From the NCBI RefSeq assembly GCF_030273125.1, contig NC_081521.1:25470976-25534975 (forward strand): a stretch of 64,000 nt of DNA, in the 5' to 3' direction. This DNA comes from Centropristis striata (lineage: Eukaryota > Chordata > Actinopteri > Perciformes > Serranidae). Under the pieces are notes generated by a model that ran no database searches, had not been told where the DNA came from, and worked only from the letters and a program-made list of their open reading frames with translations. The position numbers and the translations under genes are program-made. Of this stretch, positions 1 through 10,728 are shown piece after piece; the stretch's first letter is position 1, and every line of letters begins with the position of its first letter.

Positions 1-950
1 CACAAACGAGACACCTAGAGCATTCAGAGGATGTGCTCTCTTAGGTTCACTGACAATAAGGGGGATTTATGACCAAATCAACTTGACACACAGTGCTGAG
101 CTTAACCTGCTGTCTCTCCCTAAAAATCCACTGCCCACAACCCCAAATTCTCAATAAATGGATGCAGAATGATAAGGGGTCGGAACCCTGTTGGGACTGG
201 GGGTCCTCCTACTGAAAAGATTTTGTGAGTGTCAAACACTTACTTTCCTTCTGGTGAATTTTTATGCATCACTTCATGGTGGATATGTTTTTATATATTT
301 TGTTAAGCATAAAATGTAGGAACCAGGTGACAATTAAAAATCTAAAAAGTATAAGTCATTAAGGCTCTTAGGCTTATTGATTTCAAATATTTACGTTATC
401 TCTGCTGATTCAACACAAGTAGGCATGGTTTACTTTTCCCTCTTTTGTGTCTTTTGTTTGTAGAAGTTGCATTTTTAAATGTGCATGCAGAACCTGAAAT
501 CATAAATTATTACATTTAAATTAAATTGTAAACCCTTGTACTTTATAGCTTGTGATATAAAGTACAAGGATCTTTACATTTTTCTGCACATTCAAAACAT
601 ATTCTACCTATCTGTGTTTGAGATTTAAAGAATATATATTTTTAGAATATTTTCATAAAAAGTTGTAATATTATGAGAATAGGGGTTGAATTAATGAGAA
701 TAAAGTAGGGCTGAACAATTTATTGAAATGTATCAGTGCAAGTGCAATATCCAAATTGTAGGAGGTGTAATATTTGTTAAAGGCATTGTCAAAATACCAT
801 TAAGTTTTGTGGTGCTGCAAGATGCCCCAGCCTAAAACTCATCATAATTGCTGCTGGGTAATTGTCTTTTTATTTATTATTTATTTTAATAACCCCCTTT
901 CCATCCATTTACAGACGTCAGAGGAGACAGTAGACACCTGCACTTCCAGT
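1..950. other. Non-coding left edge, no gene recognised
   Basis: The sequence is AT-rich and has no recognisable coding segment. A pyrimidine-rich stretch ending in TTTACAG at about 908-914 could be a splice acceptor for the small gene starting at 951. If so, that gene has an untranslated upstream exon that I could not locate. No complete transposon ends were recognised here. Confidence 0.4.
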
Positions 951-1280
951 ATGAGTGAGTTAACAGACTTTGACAGAGGCCAGATTGTTGGTGCCCAAGT
1001 TGCAGGTCTGACAATGAAAAAAACTGCTGAGTTGTGCGGTGTATCGACTCAAACTGTCCGCAAGGTCATGAGTGACTTTAACAAACACGGATACCCTTCA
1101 CTAGCGAAGCAGAGCAGTGTGCACAAGCCACAGGCGAAAAGGATAAGACTCACAAAATCTGCTGCGAACAGACAAGCTGCCAGCGGGAAACCAGAGCCGG
1201 AATCTGAGGTCGACTCACAAACTCCTGATGAAGAGAGCAAGAGACCTGAAGCTAAGACCGAAGACGAGGAGGAACTTTAG
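951..1280 (+). CDS. Tc1-transposase-type helix-turn-helix protein, stand-alone
   Basis: The first ATG opens a 109-aa frame beginning MSELTDFDRGQIVGAQ. Residues about 1-50 match the N-terminal HTH of Tc1/mariner transposases, including the GVSTQTVRKV recognition-helix region. No second HTH, DDE catalytic domain or GRPR-type hook follows. Instead there is a basic stretch (KRIRLTKSAANRQ, a possible nuclear localisation signal) and a strongly acidic C-terminus ending EDEEEL. A possible splice acceptor lies just upstream (908-914), so the 5' end of the transcript may be spliced. No Tc1 inverted repeats were seen around it. Family knowledge: this HTH binds transposon ends. A free copy with an acidic tail could be a host DNA-binding protein or a truncated relic. 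The frame has no internal stop, which argues mildly for a retained gene. Confidence 0.6.
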   Translation: MSELTDFDRGQIVGAQVAGLTMKKTAELCGVSTQTVRKVMSDFNKHGYPSLAKQSSVHKPQAKRIRLTKSAANRQAASGKPEPESEVDSQTPDEESKRPEAKTEDEEEL

Positions 1281-2384
1281 TTTGATGTGTTGTTGTGATT
1301 CAGACCTTCCACTACATATGGACTAATTAATGTTTGCATAAAACCACAGCCTTCATTCAACCCACAGTTTTGCCCACTTTGGGCACTTTTATTTAAGGTA
1401 CATATCAAGGCTTTTTTTTTGTGTGTGTTTTGTAAGAATCAGTAACTTTAGTTCAAGTTGAACTGTGGCTTCTGTCTGTGTTTAGAGCATTTGAAATGTT
1501 TTTGTTCAACTTATTGATGAGCAGGAAAACACATTTAGAGAAAACCCCCCAAAGTGGTGGTAGATTTCTTTTTAGTGCAAAGTAAACCATCATCATAACA
1601 GCTGTACATGCAACTAAACCTAATTAAAACTGTCATATAACGGGGACTTTAAGCTTTAAGTAAGTCTTGCTACATGCATATTTACAAGAAAGACCATGAG
1701 AAAGGTAGACCAGTAGTAGTGAGTATATATGTATTGTATGATACAAAAGGCTACATGGGGGAAAATGCATGGAAGAAGGTAGAAACAAAATCCAGAAGTT
1801 ATTAGCTAGACTATATATGATGAGGTGGACGGTAATTCATAGCTGTTTTGTGTGTTGTGGAGCCGAGGCACGTTTAAACAAAATTCCTGGGAATACAGTA
1901 GATTATAAGGGAAATGGCTTTTGCTGGGTAATCAAGGCTAAATGAGAGGAATACATGCTGGAAAACAAAGGTTTTAACTCTCCTACCCCTAATATTATAA
2001 CACCTGGTTATTCTGGAGACCTGAAATAAAAATAATACATAATCTTATCATATTTTTCTCTCTCTCTGAAGTTTGCTTATTAACTTTGTGACATTTGTCT
2101 GTTTTTTTTAACATTCAAATTAAGGGAAAATGTCTTTCTCCACAATTGTAACAGAATCCCCAGTTTTACTGAAAATATTAATGTCAAATCTTACATTAAT
2201 CACAAAACAAATTGAGGCCTGAATCTGGCTCAGTGTTGTAGGATGTGTATTTACTGTCAACATAACACAAATAGTCTTATAGTCCATGGAAAAGATGTCG
2301 TACTACATACTCTGGTATGTAAATGTTGCAGCTGTGTATAAAGAAATAAAATAAAAATAAATTATTATTAAAAATATATGTATA
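1281..2384. other. 3' flank of the HTH gene, no other gene
   Basis: This stretch holds the likely 3' untranslated region of the HTH gene and AT-rich intergenic sequence. Candidate poly(A) signals are ATTAAA near 1623 and AATAAA near 2025. From about 2338 the sequence becomes A-rich and leads into the repeat at 2412. Confidence 0.4.
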
Positions 2385-2411
2385 AAAAAAAAAAGTAAAG
2401 AAGTAAAAAGG

Positions 2412-2725
2412 ACAGTTTTGGAAGAAGTATTCAGATCATTTACTTCAGTAAAAAGTACTAATACCACACTGTGAAATGACTCCACTCTGCTCATTTTAAC
2501 TACCTAATAAACTTTTAAGTGGTTTAATTTATAAAAATGGGTAATAATTTTAAATGTATGTTTTTCATTTTAAATCTTGACCTGAAAAGTAATTCAAGCT
2601 GTCAGCTAAATGTAGATGAGTAAAAAGTACAATATTTGCCTCAAAATGTAGTGGAGTAGAAGTATAAAGTTACATAAAATGTACATAAAAGTACCTCAAA
2701 ATTGTACTTTAAGTCCAGTTCTTGG
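2412..2725 (+). repeat. Teleost hAT-like MITE, copy A (3' end lost)
   Basis: The sequence resembles the common fish repeat beginning CAGTGGTGGAAGAAGTATTC and rich in AAGTAAAAGTA and TACTTAAGTA blocks. Copies in this window lie at 14690-15035, about 18272-18925, 22324-22853 and 63117-63583. Here the first bases are altered (CAGTTTTGGAAG). Homology with the 14690 copy stops near 2725, where it joins a 50-bp segment that also occurs at 15231-15280. Confidence 0.7.
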
Positions 2726-2929
2726 ATTGTACATGCGTAATTCACTAAACCTTGACAATATCTATCTCTATGCATTTATATTAATCAGGCGATATGATTT
2801 TGATACAATGATTATGTTTGTGTGTTAATGTTGATTTAGAAACTGTGATTACTTTAATTACATATATTCCATTTGCTTAAACTGATTAAGATTCTGTAAT
2901 CACAAATAATATTATCGTCCGTTTTATAT

Positions 2930-3432
2930 TTTTTAGACTTTAAAATAACAAGTAGACATTGAAGAATCTTTTGGCTCCTGTTATATCTCTGTAGAACATA
3001 ACAAGGCAGAATGTTTGTCATAACAAGTTTGTTAGCAGGTCAGGGCACGGCCTTGTTCCAGGCAGCAAGATTGTTGCCCGTTGGCTTGACGTGTCCCTGT
3101 ATTGATTAAGACTGGCGAAATCAGCGGATGAAGAAGGAGGCACTTCCTGGAAGAAATCTACCTTCATTATATAATAAACATTGTTAGTTTTGGAAGTGGG
3201 GTTTTTTTTTCCAGGGGAAGAGACCTGGTTCAGACTTCATGACCTGTAACCAGTCTGTGTGTATCAGGGACAGTTAAAAAGTGAACCCAGAGCTCTGTAA
3301 CTTCACATTTCTTGACGTATTGTAATAAACTTTTGTTAAACTGAGAACTTGGACGTCTCCTGTTCATCATTCCCCATCAACGACTGCGCAGAAATAATTG
3401 GTGAGGATTTTTTGTTGTTGGAATCAGATTAT
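2930..3432 (+). other. Possible LTR-like fragment interrupted by the BEL element
   Basis: The stretch looks like the 3' half of a long terminal repeat. It has a transcript-like GC-richer body, AATAAA at about 3323-3328 and a C/T-rich tail around 3355-3380, followed by TTGGTGAGGATTTTTTG, which resembles the start of a leader. The BEL provirus begins directly after it. No matching second LTR or internal coding region was found in the window, so it could be a solo LTR remnant or ordinary 3' UTR-like sequence. Confidence 0.25.
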
Positions 3433-3437
3433 TCAAT

Positions 3438-3880
3438 TGTAGGTGGAGCCTCAATTTGACGCTCGTACCACTCTTCCCCGTGTCCACATCCAATAAATCC
3501 ACAGAGACCAGCCGGTTAACTTGAATGTTTACTCAGAAAAATGCAGGAAAAATACAAAATATAAAATGTCACAAAATGAAAACAAAAATCGCGTCCTATA
3601 CACGAAATTAGAATGTAGTGGAGAGAGAGGTCAAAAAACTATAGGGCTCCACTCCCCGCTTGTCCTGACTGACCACAAATCACATTACCTACCAAATAAC
3701 CATTACCAAACGCTCACGAGAATGACATATTAAAGGTACAGTCTTCACAAAACAAAAATATATCTATCCACCTATATTGTAAATATCAAAACATGTACAT
3801 ATTGTAAGTATTATTATTATTATTTCTTATGAACTTCAATTACTCTGTTAACAACAAAAAACTGCATTTAGGCTCCTACA
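3438..3880 (-). repeat. BEL 3' LTR
   Basis: This is a 443-bp terminal repeat, TGTAGGTGGAGCC at its low-coordinate end and GGCTCCTACA at its high end. It matches the LTR starting at 7650 almost base for base. The purine-rich tract expected before a 3' LTR on the minus strand lies at 3881-3895. Confidence 0.9.
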
Positions 3881-4043
3881 TTACCGGCCCCTAATTGTTA
3901 TCAATCTCTTTGAAACAATTACTCAAAATTTCAACTCAAAAAAGGAGCCTACATGCTTATGTAGTTAAACTGGGGTTATCTATAAAGATTTTCTCATTCT
4001 TCACCTCAAAGCAAATGAGGTCTTGGCTTCTATCCAGCTCAGT

Positions 4044-5996
4044 TTAATTGTCCTCAGTTTCTTGAAGAAGACATAACTTTGTTATTGGGCGACAAAGGAC
4101 ATTGGTCTTGGTCTTCACCTTAACCTGACGAACAAACCCTCTGCTGTCAGGAAAAGTCTCCATGATCTTTTCTAGTGGCCATGAATTCCTGGGTGACGTG
4201 TCGTCCACAATCAGCACTACATCACCAACATAGAAGTTTCTTCCAGGTGCAGACCATCTTTGACGTTCTTGAAGCTGTGTGAGGTACTCTCTGCACCAAC
4301 GCTTCCAGAAGATGTCCGCAAGGTACTGAACCTGTCTCCATCTGCGGTTAGCGTACTGGTCATCCTTGTTAAACACCCCCGGTGGTAACTCAGGCTTAGT
4401 TTTGAGCAGCACCAAGTGGTTGGGCGTTAAGGCCTCTAAATCATTAAAGTCTGAAGAAGCCTTCGTGATGGGCCTGCTGTTTATGACAGCCTCTGCTTCA
4501 CACAGTAGGGTATGAAGACCCTCTTCATCCAGAAGTTGTTCCTTTACTGTGATGCTCAGAATCTTTCTCACTGATCGGATAAGTCGCTCCCAACTTCCTC
4601 CATGGTGAGAACCTGCTGGGGGGTTGAAGTGCCAATGGACACCCCTTTGTTGCAGATGTTTGGCGATCTTGCTAGTGTTCCATTCTTTTATTGACTTCTT
4701 CAACTCACTGTCAGCTGAACGAAAATTTGTTCCATTATCAGAGTACATCTCCTTGACTTGTCCTCTTCTGGCAAGAAATCTTCTGATTGCGTTGAGGCAC
4801 GCATCCGTGTCAAGTGAAGATGCAACTTCCAAGTGCACGGCTCGTATGGCTAGACATGTAAAAATGACACCATACCTCTTGATTTGTCCTCTTCCTCTTT
4901 TCACCATGAATGGGCCAAAGTAGTCTACGCCAACTCTTGTGAATGGAGGATCATCAGGCAAGACCCTACATTTTGGCAAATCCGCCATGAGCTGCTTGCC
5001 AGTTGTTCCATGCAGTCTTTTACAGACAACACACCTGAACAAGAACTTCCTGATGGCTCCGTTTGCTCCAGGGATCCAAAATCTCTGATGCAGTTGGGCC
5101 AACATATGGTTCCTTCCAGTGGGGGCTGTAATCTTGTGAATGCTTCTCAGTACAAGCTCCGTGATGTGTGAGTCCTTTGGCAAGATGGCTGGCTGTTTGG
5201 CATCATCCGGCATTGCGGCTCGGCTCAACCTTCCTCCAACTCTCATCACTCTGTCTTGCCACACTGGATTCAATTTATAGAGTGAGCTACTTTTCTTCAC
5301 CTTTCGATGCTCCATTAACATTGCCAAGTCCTCTGTGAATCTTTGTTTCTGACAGTACTTGACGATTTGTGTTTCTGCTTCTTTCAAATCTTCACAAGTC
5401 AAATCTGTTCCTTTGAAAGCTCTCTTGTACTCGTCCATTCTGCTTTCTTTATCCTGTGTCCTTGTTTCCTTTCTCTTTGCTCTCAGTTCCTTCAACAAAT
5501 CTTTTAATCTCAGAAACCAGGCAACAGCACGCTTCAACTTTATCCAAGTTGAGTAGTGAGTCATCAACTGGTCCATTGAGTCTTTGGTATCTGCCGCCTG
5601 AATGGAGTGCACTTGAACCACTCTTTTGACCTCCGGGTCGTCAACGTCCAGCATTCCAGGATCTGGATTCTTAGGCCACTGGTCCTGTGTACAGAGCAAG
5701 AACTCCGGTCCTGAGAGCCAACTTTCACATTTCAAGAAAGCCTCAACAGTTTGTCCTCTTGAGACCTGATCAGCAGGATTCAGAGCGGTGTTGACGTACC
5801 TCCACTGAGAAGTCTGAGAGTGCTCCAGGATAGTTGAAGTTCTATTAGCAACAAAAGTCTTGAATCTGGTGCTCTCACTGTTCAAGTACTTAAGCACAGC
5901 CGTGCTATCTGTCCAGAATATTGACTCCTGAAGTTCCAGTTCAAGTTTTTTCAGGAGCTTGTCCATCTTGACTGCAACTGTGGCAGTCAACTCCAT
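4044..5996 (-). pseudogene. BEL/Pao pol, RNase H end and integrase
   Basis: This 650-codon frame carries the second half of a BEL-type polyprotein. The start (MELTATVAVKMDKLLKKL) is the tail of the RNase H region, including the FWTDSTAVLKYL motif. A zinc-binding H2C2 segment follows (HKITAPTGRNHML...CVVCKRLHG). The DDE integrase core has DYFGPF, SDNGTNF and a downstream glutamate in SWERLIRSVRKIL. The C-terminal domain has RRWRQVQYLADIFWKRW, as in DUF5641 of BEL integrases. It overlaps the RT frame (5941-7344) in a different register. The junction near 5990-6010 looks like a frameshift with loss of a few codons, because BEL pol is normally one frame. The integrase itself appears intact. Confidence 0.88.
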
Positions 5997-7422
5997 TCTT
6001 GGTATCCCTTGCCTTTGCCATCATCAGCGAGGATTGCGCTTCGCCGGTTTCACTTCGTAACAGCAAGTAGCTTGTAGTTCCATAAACATCTTCACTCGCA
6101 TCAGCGAAGTGGTGCAACTGTGCGAAGGCTGGTGCACCAAACTGCTTTGTCTTGATGCATCTGTCGACTCCAAAATTCTCAAGTTGTTGCAGACCTGAGA
6201 CCCAATTTTTCCAGCTCTTAATGACATCAACTGGCAGATCTTCATCCCAGCCGTACTTCCGCCGACATGAATCTTGAAGAATTCTTTTGGCAGGCAGTAC
6301 TACTGGAGTGAGAAAGCCCAAGGGATCGAAGATTGAACTGACGAGGGAAAGCAGTCCTCTTCGGGTGTGTGGTCGATCTTTGAGGTTGATCTTAAATTTG
6401 AACTGATCAGATTCTGCACACCACTGGATTCCTAATGCCCTCTCCATCGGCAAATTGTCTTCGTCCAAATCCAGATCTTGAAAACCTTGTGCTCTTTCCT
6501 CTTTTGGGATTGAGTTGAGCAACTTCCTGCTATTGCTCGACCACTTTGTCAGACGAAATCCACCTTTTGCCAACATGGTCCTCAAGTCGGCCCAAAGGGT
6601 GATTGCTGTGTCTTCATCTGTAGTTGACGCAAGGCAGTCATCTACATAAAAGTTCTTCTTGACCATTTTGGCAAGTTCTTGACCAAACTCATCCTCAAAG
6701 TCTGTTGCACATTTCTGCAGTGCGAAGGTTGCCACACTTGGTGATGACGTTGCACCAAAAATGTGGACCAACATTTTGTGTTCTACGAGCTCCAGCTCAT
6801 GGTTTCCATCGGGCCACCAAAGAAATCTGAAGAGATCTGTGTCCTCAGTGTTGACTCTGACCTGGTGGAACATGGCCTCCACGTCAGCTATAACCGCCAC
6901 AGTCTCTTGTCGAAACCTCACAAGGACCCCGACCAGTGAGCTTGTTAAGTCAGGTCCCTGTAACAGCTGCTGGTTCAATGAAGTTCCTTGAAAACTTGCC
7001 CCGCAGTCAAAGACCACGCGCAGGTTTTGTTTAACTGGATGTCTGACACCGTGGTGAGGCAAATACCATGTTCGTCCTTCTGTAGGCTCATATTCAGTAC
7101 TGTTGAGCTTCACAGCATAACCTTTCTTGATGAGGTTCTCCATGAATGTGACATACTCTGAGAAAAACTTGACATCTCTAGAGAATCTTCTTCGCAAATT
7201 CAATGCACGTTGCTCTGCAACTGACCTGTTGTTCGGCATCTTCAGTGACTTGTTCCTCACTGGAAGGCATACGCTGTAATGTCCATCCACGATCTGTGAA
7301 GATTGAGACACCATGCTCAGGAACTGATGATCATCTTTGGACATTTCGATGTCCCCATCTTGTCCAGCATCGGGAAAGTCCTGCTTGAACTGCAGTTGCC
7401 AAAGCTCCTCTAGCCCTCTCCT
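5941..7422 (-). pseudogene. BEL/Pao pol, reverse transcriptase and RNase H start
   Basis: The first ATG is at 7344 (467 aa), but the frame stays open up to a stop at 7423-7425. That upstream part encodes the usual BEL lead-in (LWQLQFKQDF...GDIEMSKDD). RT motifs seen are LRVVFDCGASFQGTSLNQQL, VIADVEAMFHQV and the catalytic YVDDC. The RNase H start is HHFADASEDVYGTTSYLLL. The frame then shifts near 6000 and ends in unrelated residues; the real continuation is the frame ending at 4044. Protease and gag, expected upstream, are absent because the 5' LTR begins at 7650. Confidence 0.88.
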
Positions 7423-7649
7423 CTAGTCCCCTGAACGTACTATCGACAAGCACACACGTATAGCTGCCGTCCTCATGGGCTGGTTTGCTATGATCGGTAA
7501 TAAAGCATGGCAAGGCACGACTTACGGTTGATTGTTTCCTCTTCTAAGGCGAGCGTGAAGTCCGCAAAGTTTCCTTCCTTTGTAATCCACAGCGAGTCAG
7601 GCCGTTCCAGAGTCCATTAATCCGTGAGGAGCAAGTTTTTTGACTATAA

Positions 7650-9838
7650 TGTAGTTGGAGCCTCAATTTGACGCTCGTACCACTCTTCCCCGTGTCCACA
7701 TCCAATAAATCCACAGAGACCAGCCGGTTAACTTGAATGTTTACTCAGAAAAATGCAGGAAAAATACAAAATATAAAATGTCACAAAATGAAAACAAAAA
7801 TCACGTCCTATACACGAAATTAGAAAGTAGTGGAGAGAGAGGTCAAAAAACTATAGGGCTCCACTCCCCGCTTGTCCTGACTGACCACAAATCACATTAC
7901 CTACCAAATTACCATTACCAAACACTCGCGAGAATGGTCCGGGTACTATAGTATAATTCCTTTTTCTGTCCAAACGAAAATATGAAAAAAGGAAAACAGT
8001 GCCCCCTTTTCCTTTTTTCGTTTTAAACCAAAAACGAAAAAACGGATTTTGCTATCAGCATCAAAAAACGAAATAACCAAGCAACCTAAATGAAATAACG
8101 GCCGTTATTTGTTTTTTGCAAATTCATTTTTCCTTTTTTCGTTTCTCATTTATTGATATGACGTCGGACACATCGGAAGCGGAAAAATAAAAGTCCCGTC
8201 AAAATAAAAGTCCCGTATTAATAAGTACTTATTATCGAGCATAAAAAGGATTTAAAAAACGTATAATCGTACACTAGTATAAGCTACTGTTCTCTGAACC
8301 ATGCATGGTTCACATTTATTAACATAATTATTATTGATTATTAATTATAATCATAACTAATGCCGGCGGTTGAGCCAGGCATAGTTATAGTAGCCTATAC
8401 TGTGTTCACTAGCATAGGCTACTGTTCTCTGAACCATGCATGTTTCACATTTATTAACATAATTATTATTGATTATTAATTATAATTATAACTAATGCCA
8501 GGCCTAACGCCATAAATGAAAGCTATCGCTATGAAATTTTTTTTCAAGATAAATGAAGTAGGACATTAAAAGATTCCCTTTGATTAGCACACTCAGAACA
8601 TTGTCATATCATTTAATTACAGCCATAGGCGGCGGGTGAGACTGACGTTTGGGAAGCCTATCTGACCACATGTTATACAGCCCGGTCGCCGGTGCTGATC
8701 GCTTCTGAAGTACTTTTATGTTGTTTATCTTATCACCATGGCAACGCGTTGTCACCGGCAACTTGTCAGCATAGTGACGAACGGGCAGCAGCTGCAGCGA
8801 CAACCTCACACACATTATGAAAATAATAATTATTAAAAATGAGAATTTGTGAAGTTATCGCTTCAGTGCTGATGTTTAGCCACAGGGTAGCGCTGTTATT
8901 ACATGAAGACTAGACCTGAGGGCTTTAGTACGGTGGAGGCTCAACCAGGCTCTGTGTTCATGTTCCGGCTCAACAAAACCTTTAGCCCCGGTTAGAGTTA
9001 ACTGATTTTATTTTCCGGTTATTGTCCGGCTCTGAGCTTTGTGCTCTGTGCGCGTTCACATCAAAGGAGCTGCGATCGCGAGCAAGCTTCCCCCATATTC
9101 CAGGGATTTATTATGATGCAGCTGCTGCTCTGCCATGGTGATAAGATAAACAACATAAAAGTACTAAGCGATCAGCAGCACCGGCGACTACCCGGCGCTG
9201 TGTATAACATGTGGTCAGATAGGCTTCCCAAACGTCAGGCTCACCCACCGGCATTAGTTATGATTATAATTAATAATCAATAATAATAATGTTAATAAAT
9301 GTGAACCGTGCATGGTTCAGAGAACAGTAGCCTATACTAGTGTATGATGATACTTTTCCCCTCTTTCTTATGCTTGATAATAAGTACTTATTAATACGGG
9401 ACTTTTATTTTGACGGGATTTTTATTTTTCCGCTTCCGATGTGTCCGACGTCATATCAATAAATGACAAACGAAAAAAGGAAAAATGAATTTGCAAAAAA
9501 CAAATAACGGCCGTTATTTCATTTAGGTTGTTTGGTTATTTCGTTTTTTGATGCTGATAGCAAAATCCGTTTTTTCGTTTTTGGTTTAAAACGAAAAAGG
9601 AAAAGGGGGCACTGTTTTCCTTTTTTCGTATTTTCGTTTGGACAGAAAAAGGAATTATACTATAGTACCCGGACCGAGAATGACATATTAAAGGTACAGT
9701 CTTCACAAAACAAAAATATATCTATCCACTTATATTGTAAATATCAAAACATGTACATATTGTAAATATTATTATTATTATTTCTTATGAACTTCAATTA
9801 CTCTGTTAACAACAAAAAACTGCATTTAGGCTCCTCCA
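7650..9838 (-). repeat. BEL 5' LTR, split by a foldback transposon
   Basis: The outer parts (7650-7936 and 9675-9838) align with the 3438-3880 LTR. The middle is a foreign element with its own 8-bp duplication, CGAGAATG. Removing the insert and one duplication restores exactly 443 bp. Confidence 0.9.
7937..9674. mobile_element. Foldback DNA transposon with long inverted arms, 8-bp target duplication
   Basis: The termini are perfect inverted repeats starting GTCCGGGTACTATAGTATAA. The 8-bp duplication CGAGAATG lies at 7929-7936 and 9675-9682, which fits hAT or P-type integration. The arms are much longer than the ends: features such as AACGGCCGTTATTT, GACGTCGGACACATCGGAAG, ACCATGCATGGTTC and TGACCACATGTTATACA recur inverted in the other arm. 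About 600-850 bp on each side can pair around a loop near 8830-9110. The left arm also contains a tandem duplication of roughly 125 bp (about 8277-8500). No transposase frame is present, so it is non-autonomous. Confidence 0.88.
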
Positions 9839-9843
9839 TCAAT

Positions 9844-10012
9844 TTTCAGGGTTTCCTCATGCAATTTTTCTAACACTTGGTACAATTATTGTCAATGTCC
9901 TCCTGAGGATAACCCTTTAAGGTTTTATTGATTGGGCCGAGGTGGCACTGTGGTGGCAGTCTAATTTCATATTTGGTACCGTGACCACACTATAACACCT
10001 AAGGCAATGAAA
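9844..10012 (-). repeat. Teleost repeat fragment, inverted relative to 15785-15925
   Basis: The reverse complement of this segment matches 15785-15925, including GTCAATGTCCTCCTGAGGATAA and the GCCACC...CCAATCAATAAAACCTT region. It is part of the fish repeat family whose fuller copy lies at 15785-16620. The BEL element inserted at its left edge. Confidence 0.7.
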
Positions 10013-10044
10013 TTCATAGGGGTGGTGTAGACTGGCCCCTGTAA

Positions 10045-10530
10045 CGCACAAACCCCGACGGCAACCTCTCATTGAAAAATAAAAACTCAGTCAACCAAAT
10101 AGTAAAGTGGTCTAGCAGACTGATTGGTGAGCCACAGCTCAACGTGGAGACCTTGTACACAAAACAATTACAGCGCATTACTGGTTCAATTTTAAATGAC
10201 AATTCCCATCCATTGCACACAGAGTTTCAGCTCCTCCCCTCTGGGCGTAGGTTTACAATCCCTAGGTTTAGAACAAACAGACGCAAAAACAGTTTTGTCC
10301 CTGCTATGCTTTGCACAGGTGTTTATTTATTGTTGCTTTTATGTATGTATTTAGTATTTCTATATATACATTTTAACCTTTATCTACGTTTTTATAGCCT
10401 AAACAAGTTTAATTTTATTTTGCTGTTTTATTTTGTTTATTTTTCTGTCTTCTTTTTTTTTTTGCTATTCGTATTTTAGTTCACATCAATATCTAAGTAT
10501 AGTCTGGACCTGTAACAACTTTTAATAATT
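10045..10530 (+). mobile_element. L2/CR1-like LINE, 3' end with RT C-terminus
   Basis: A plus-strand reading gives the C-terminal end of a vertebrate LINE ORF2: IVKWSSRLIGEPQLNVETLY, then HPLHTEFQLLPSGRRFTIP and FRTNRRKNSFVPAML. A T-rich 3' UTR of about 200 bp follows. A second, shorter copy of the same tail is at 15281-15580. This is 5'-truncated and inactive. Assignment to L2, Rex1 or Babar cannot be settled from the tail alone. Confidence 0.75.
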
Positions 10531-10534
10531 CGGA

Positions 10535-10692
10535 GTCGCACATGCGCAGTAGCGCACCGGGGCCGCGCATGTGCAGTAGCGCACCGGGGCCGCGCATGCG
10601 CAGTAGCCCACCGGGGCCGCACATGCGCAGTAGCGCACCGGGGTCGCACATGCGCACAAACGCACCAGGGCCGCGCATGCGCAGAAGCGCAG
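10535..10692. repeat. 27-bp minisatellite with NRF-1-like motifs
   Basis: About 5.5 tandem units of 27 bp are present, with consensus CGCGCATGCGCAGTAGCGCA followed by CCGGGGC. It is the most GC- and CpG-rich block in this part of the window. Each unit contains a palindrome GCGCATGCGC, or a one-base variant, which is the core of the vertebrate NRF-1 binding consensus. It lies directly upstream of the R2-group LINE array. An open frame on its minus strand is only a by-product of the repeat. Confidence 0.85.
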
Positions 10693-10728
10693 GAAAAAAA
10701 ATAATTAAAAATTAAAAAAAATTAAAAC

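Larger units (their letters stand above)
3438..9838 (-). mobile_element. BEL/Pao LTR retrotransposon, gag-less provirus with nested insertion
   Basis: The element is bounded by 5-bp target duplications TCAAT (3433-3437 and 9839-9843). It has two LTRs starting TGTAG and ending in CA. The LTR at 3438-3880 is 443 bp. The LTR at 7650-9838 is also 443 bp once the 1738-bp insertion and its 8-bp duplication are subtracted. About nine substitutions separate the LTRs, so the insertion is fairly young. Reading on the minus strand, the order is 5' LTR (7650-9838), RT/RNase H, integrase, a purine-rich tract next to 3881-3895, and 3' LTR. Only about 230 bp separate the 5' LTR from the open RT frame. Gag, protease and an obvious primer-binding site are therefore missing, and the copy is non-autonomous. 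Confidence 0.92.

Noticed and set aside
10493..10678. Minus-strand frame repeating RGPGALLRM units
   Set aside because: It is simply the translation of the 27-bp GC-rich minisatellite; no start context, splice sites or homologous protein family are seen.
10535..10692. CRISPR-like array
   Set aside because: Direct tandem repeats without unique spacers, in eukaryotic DNA; it is a minisatellite.
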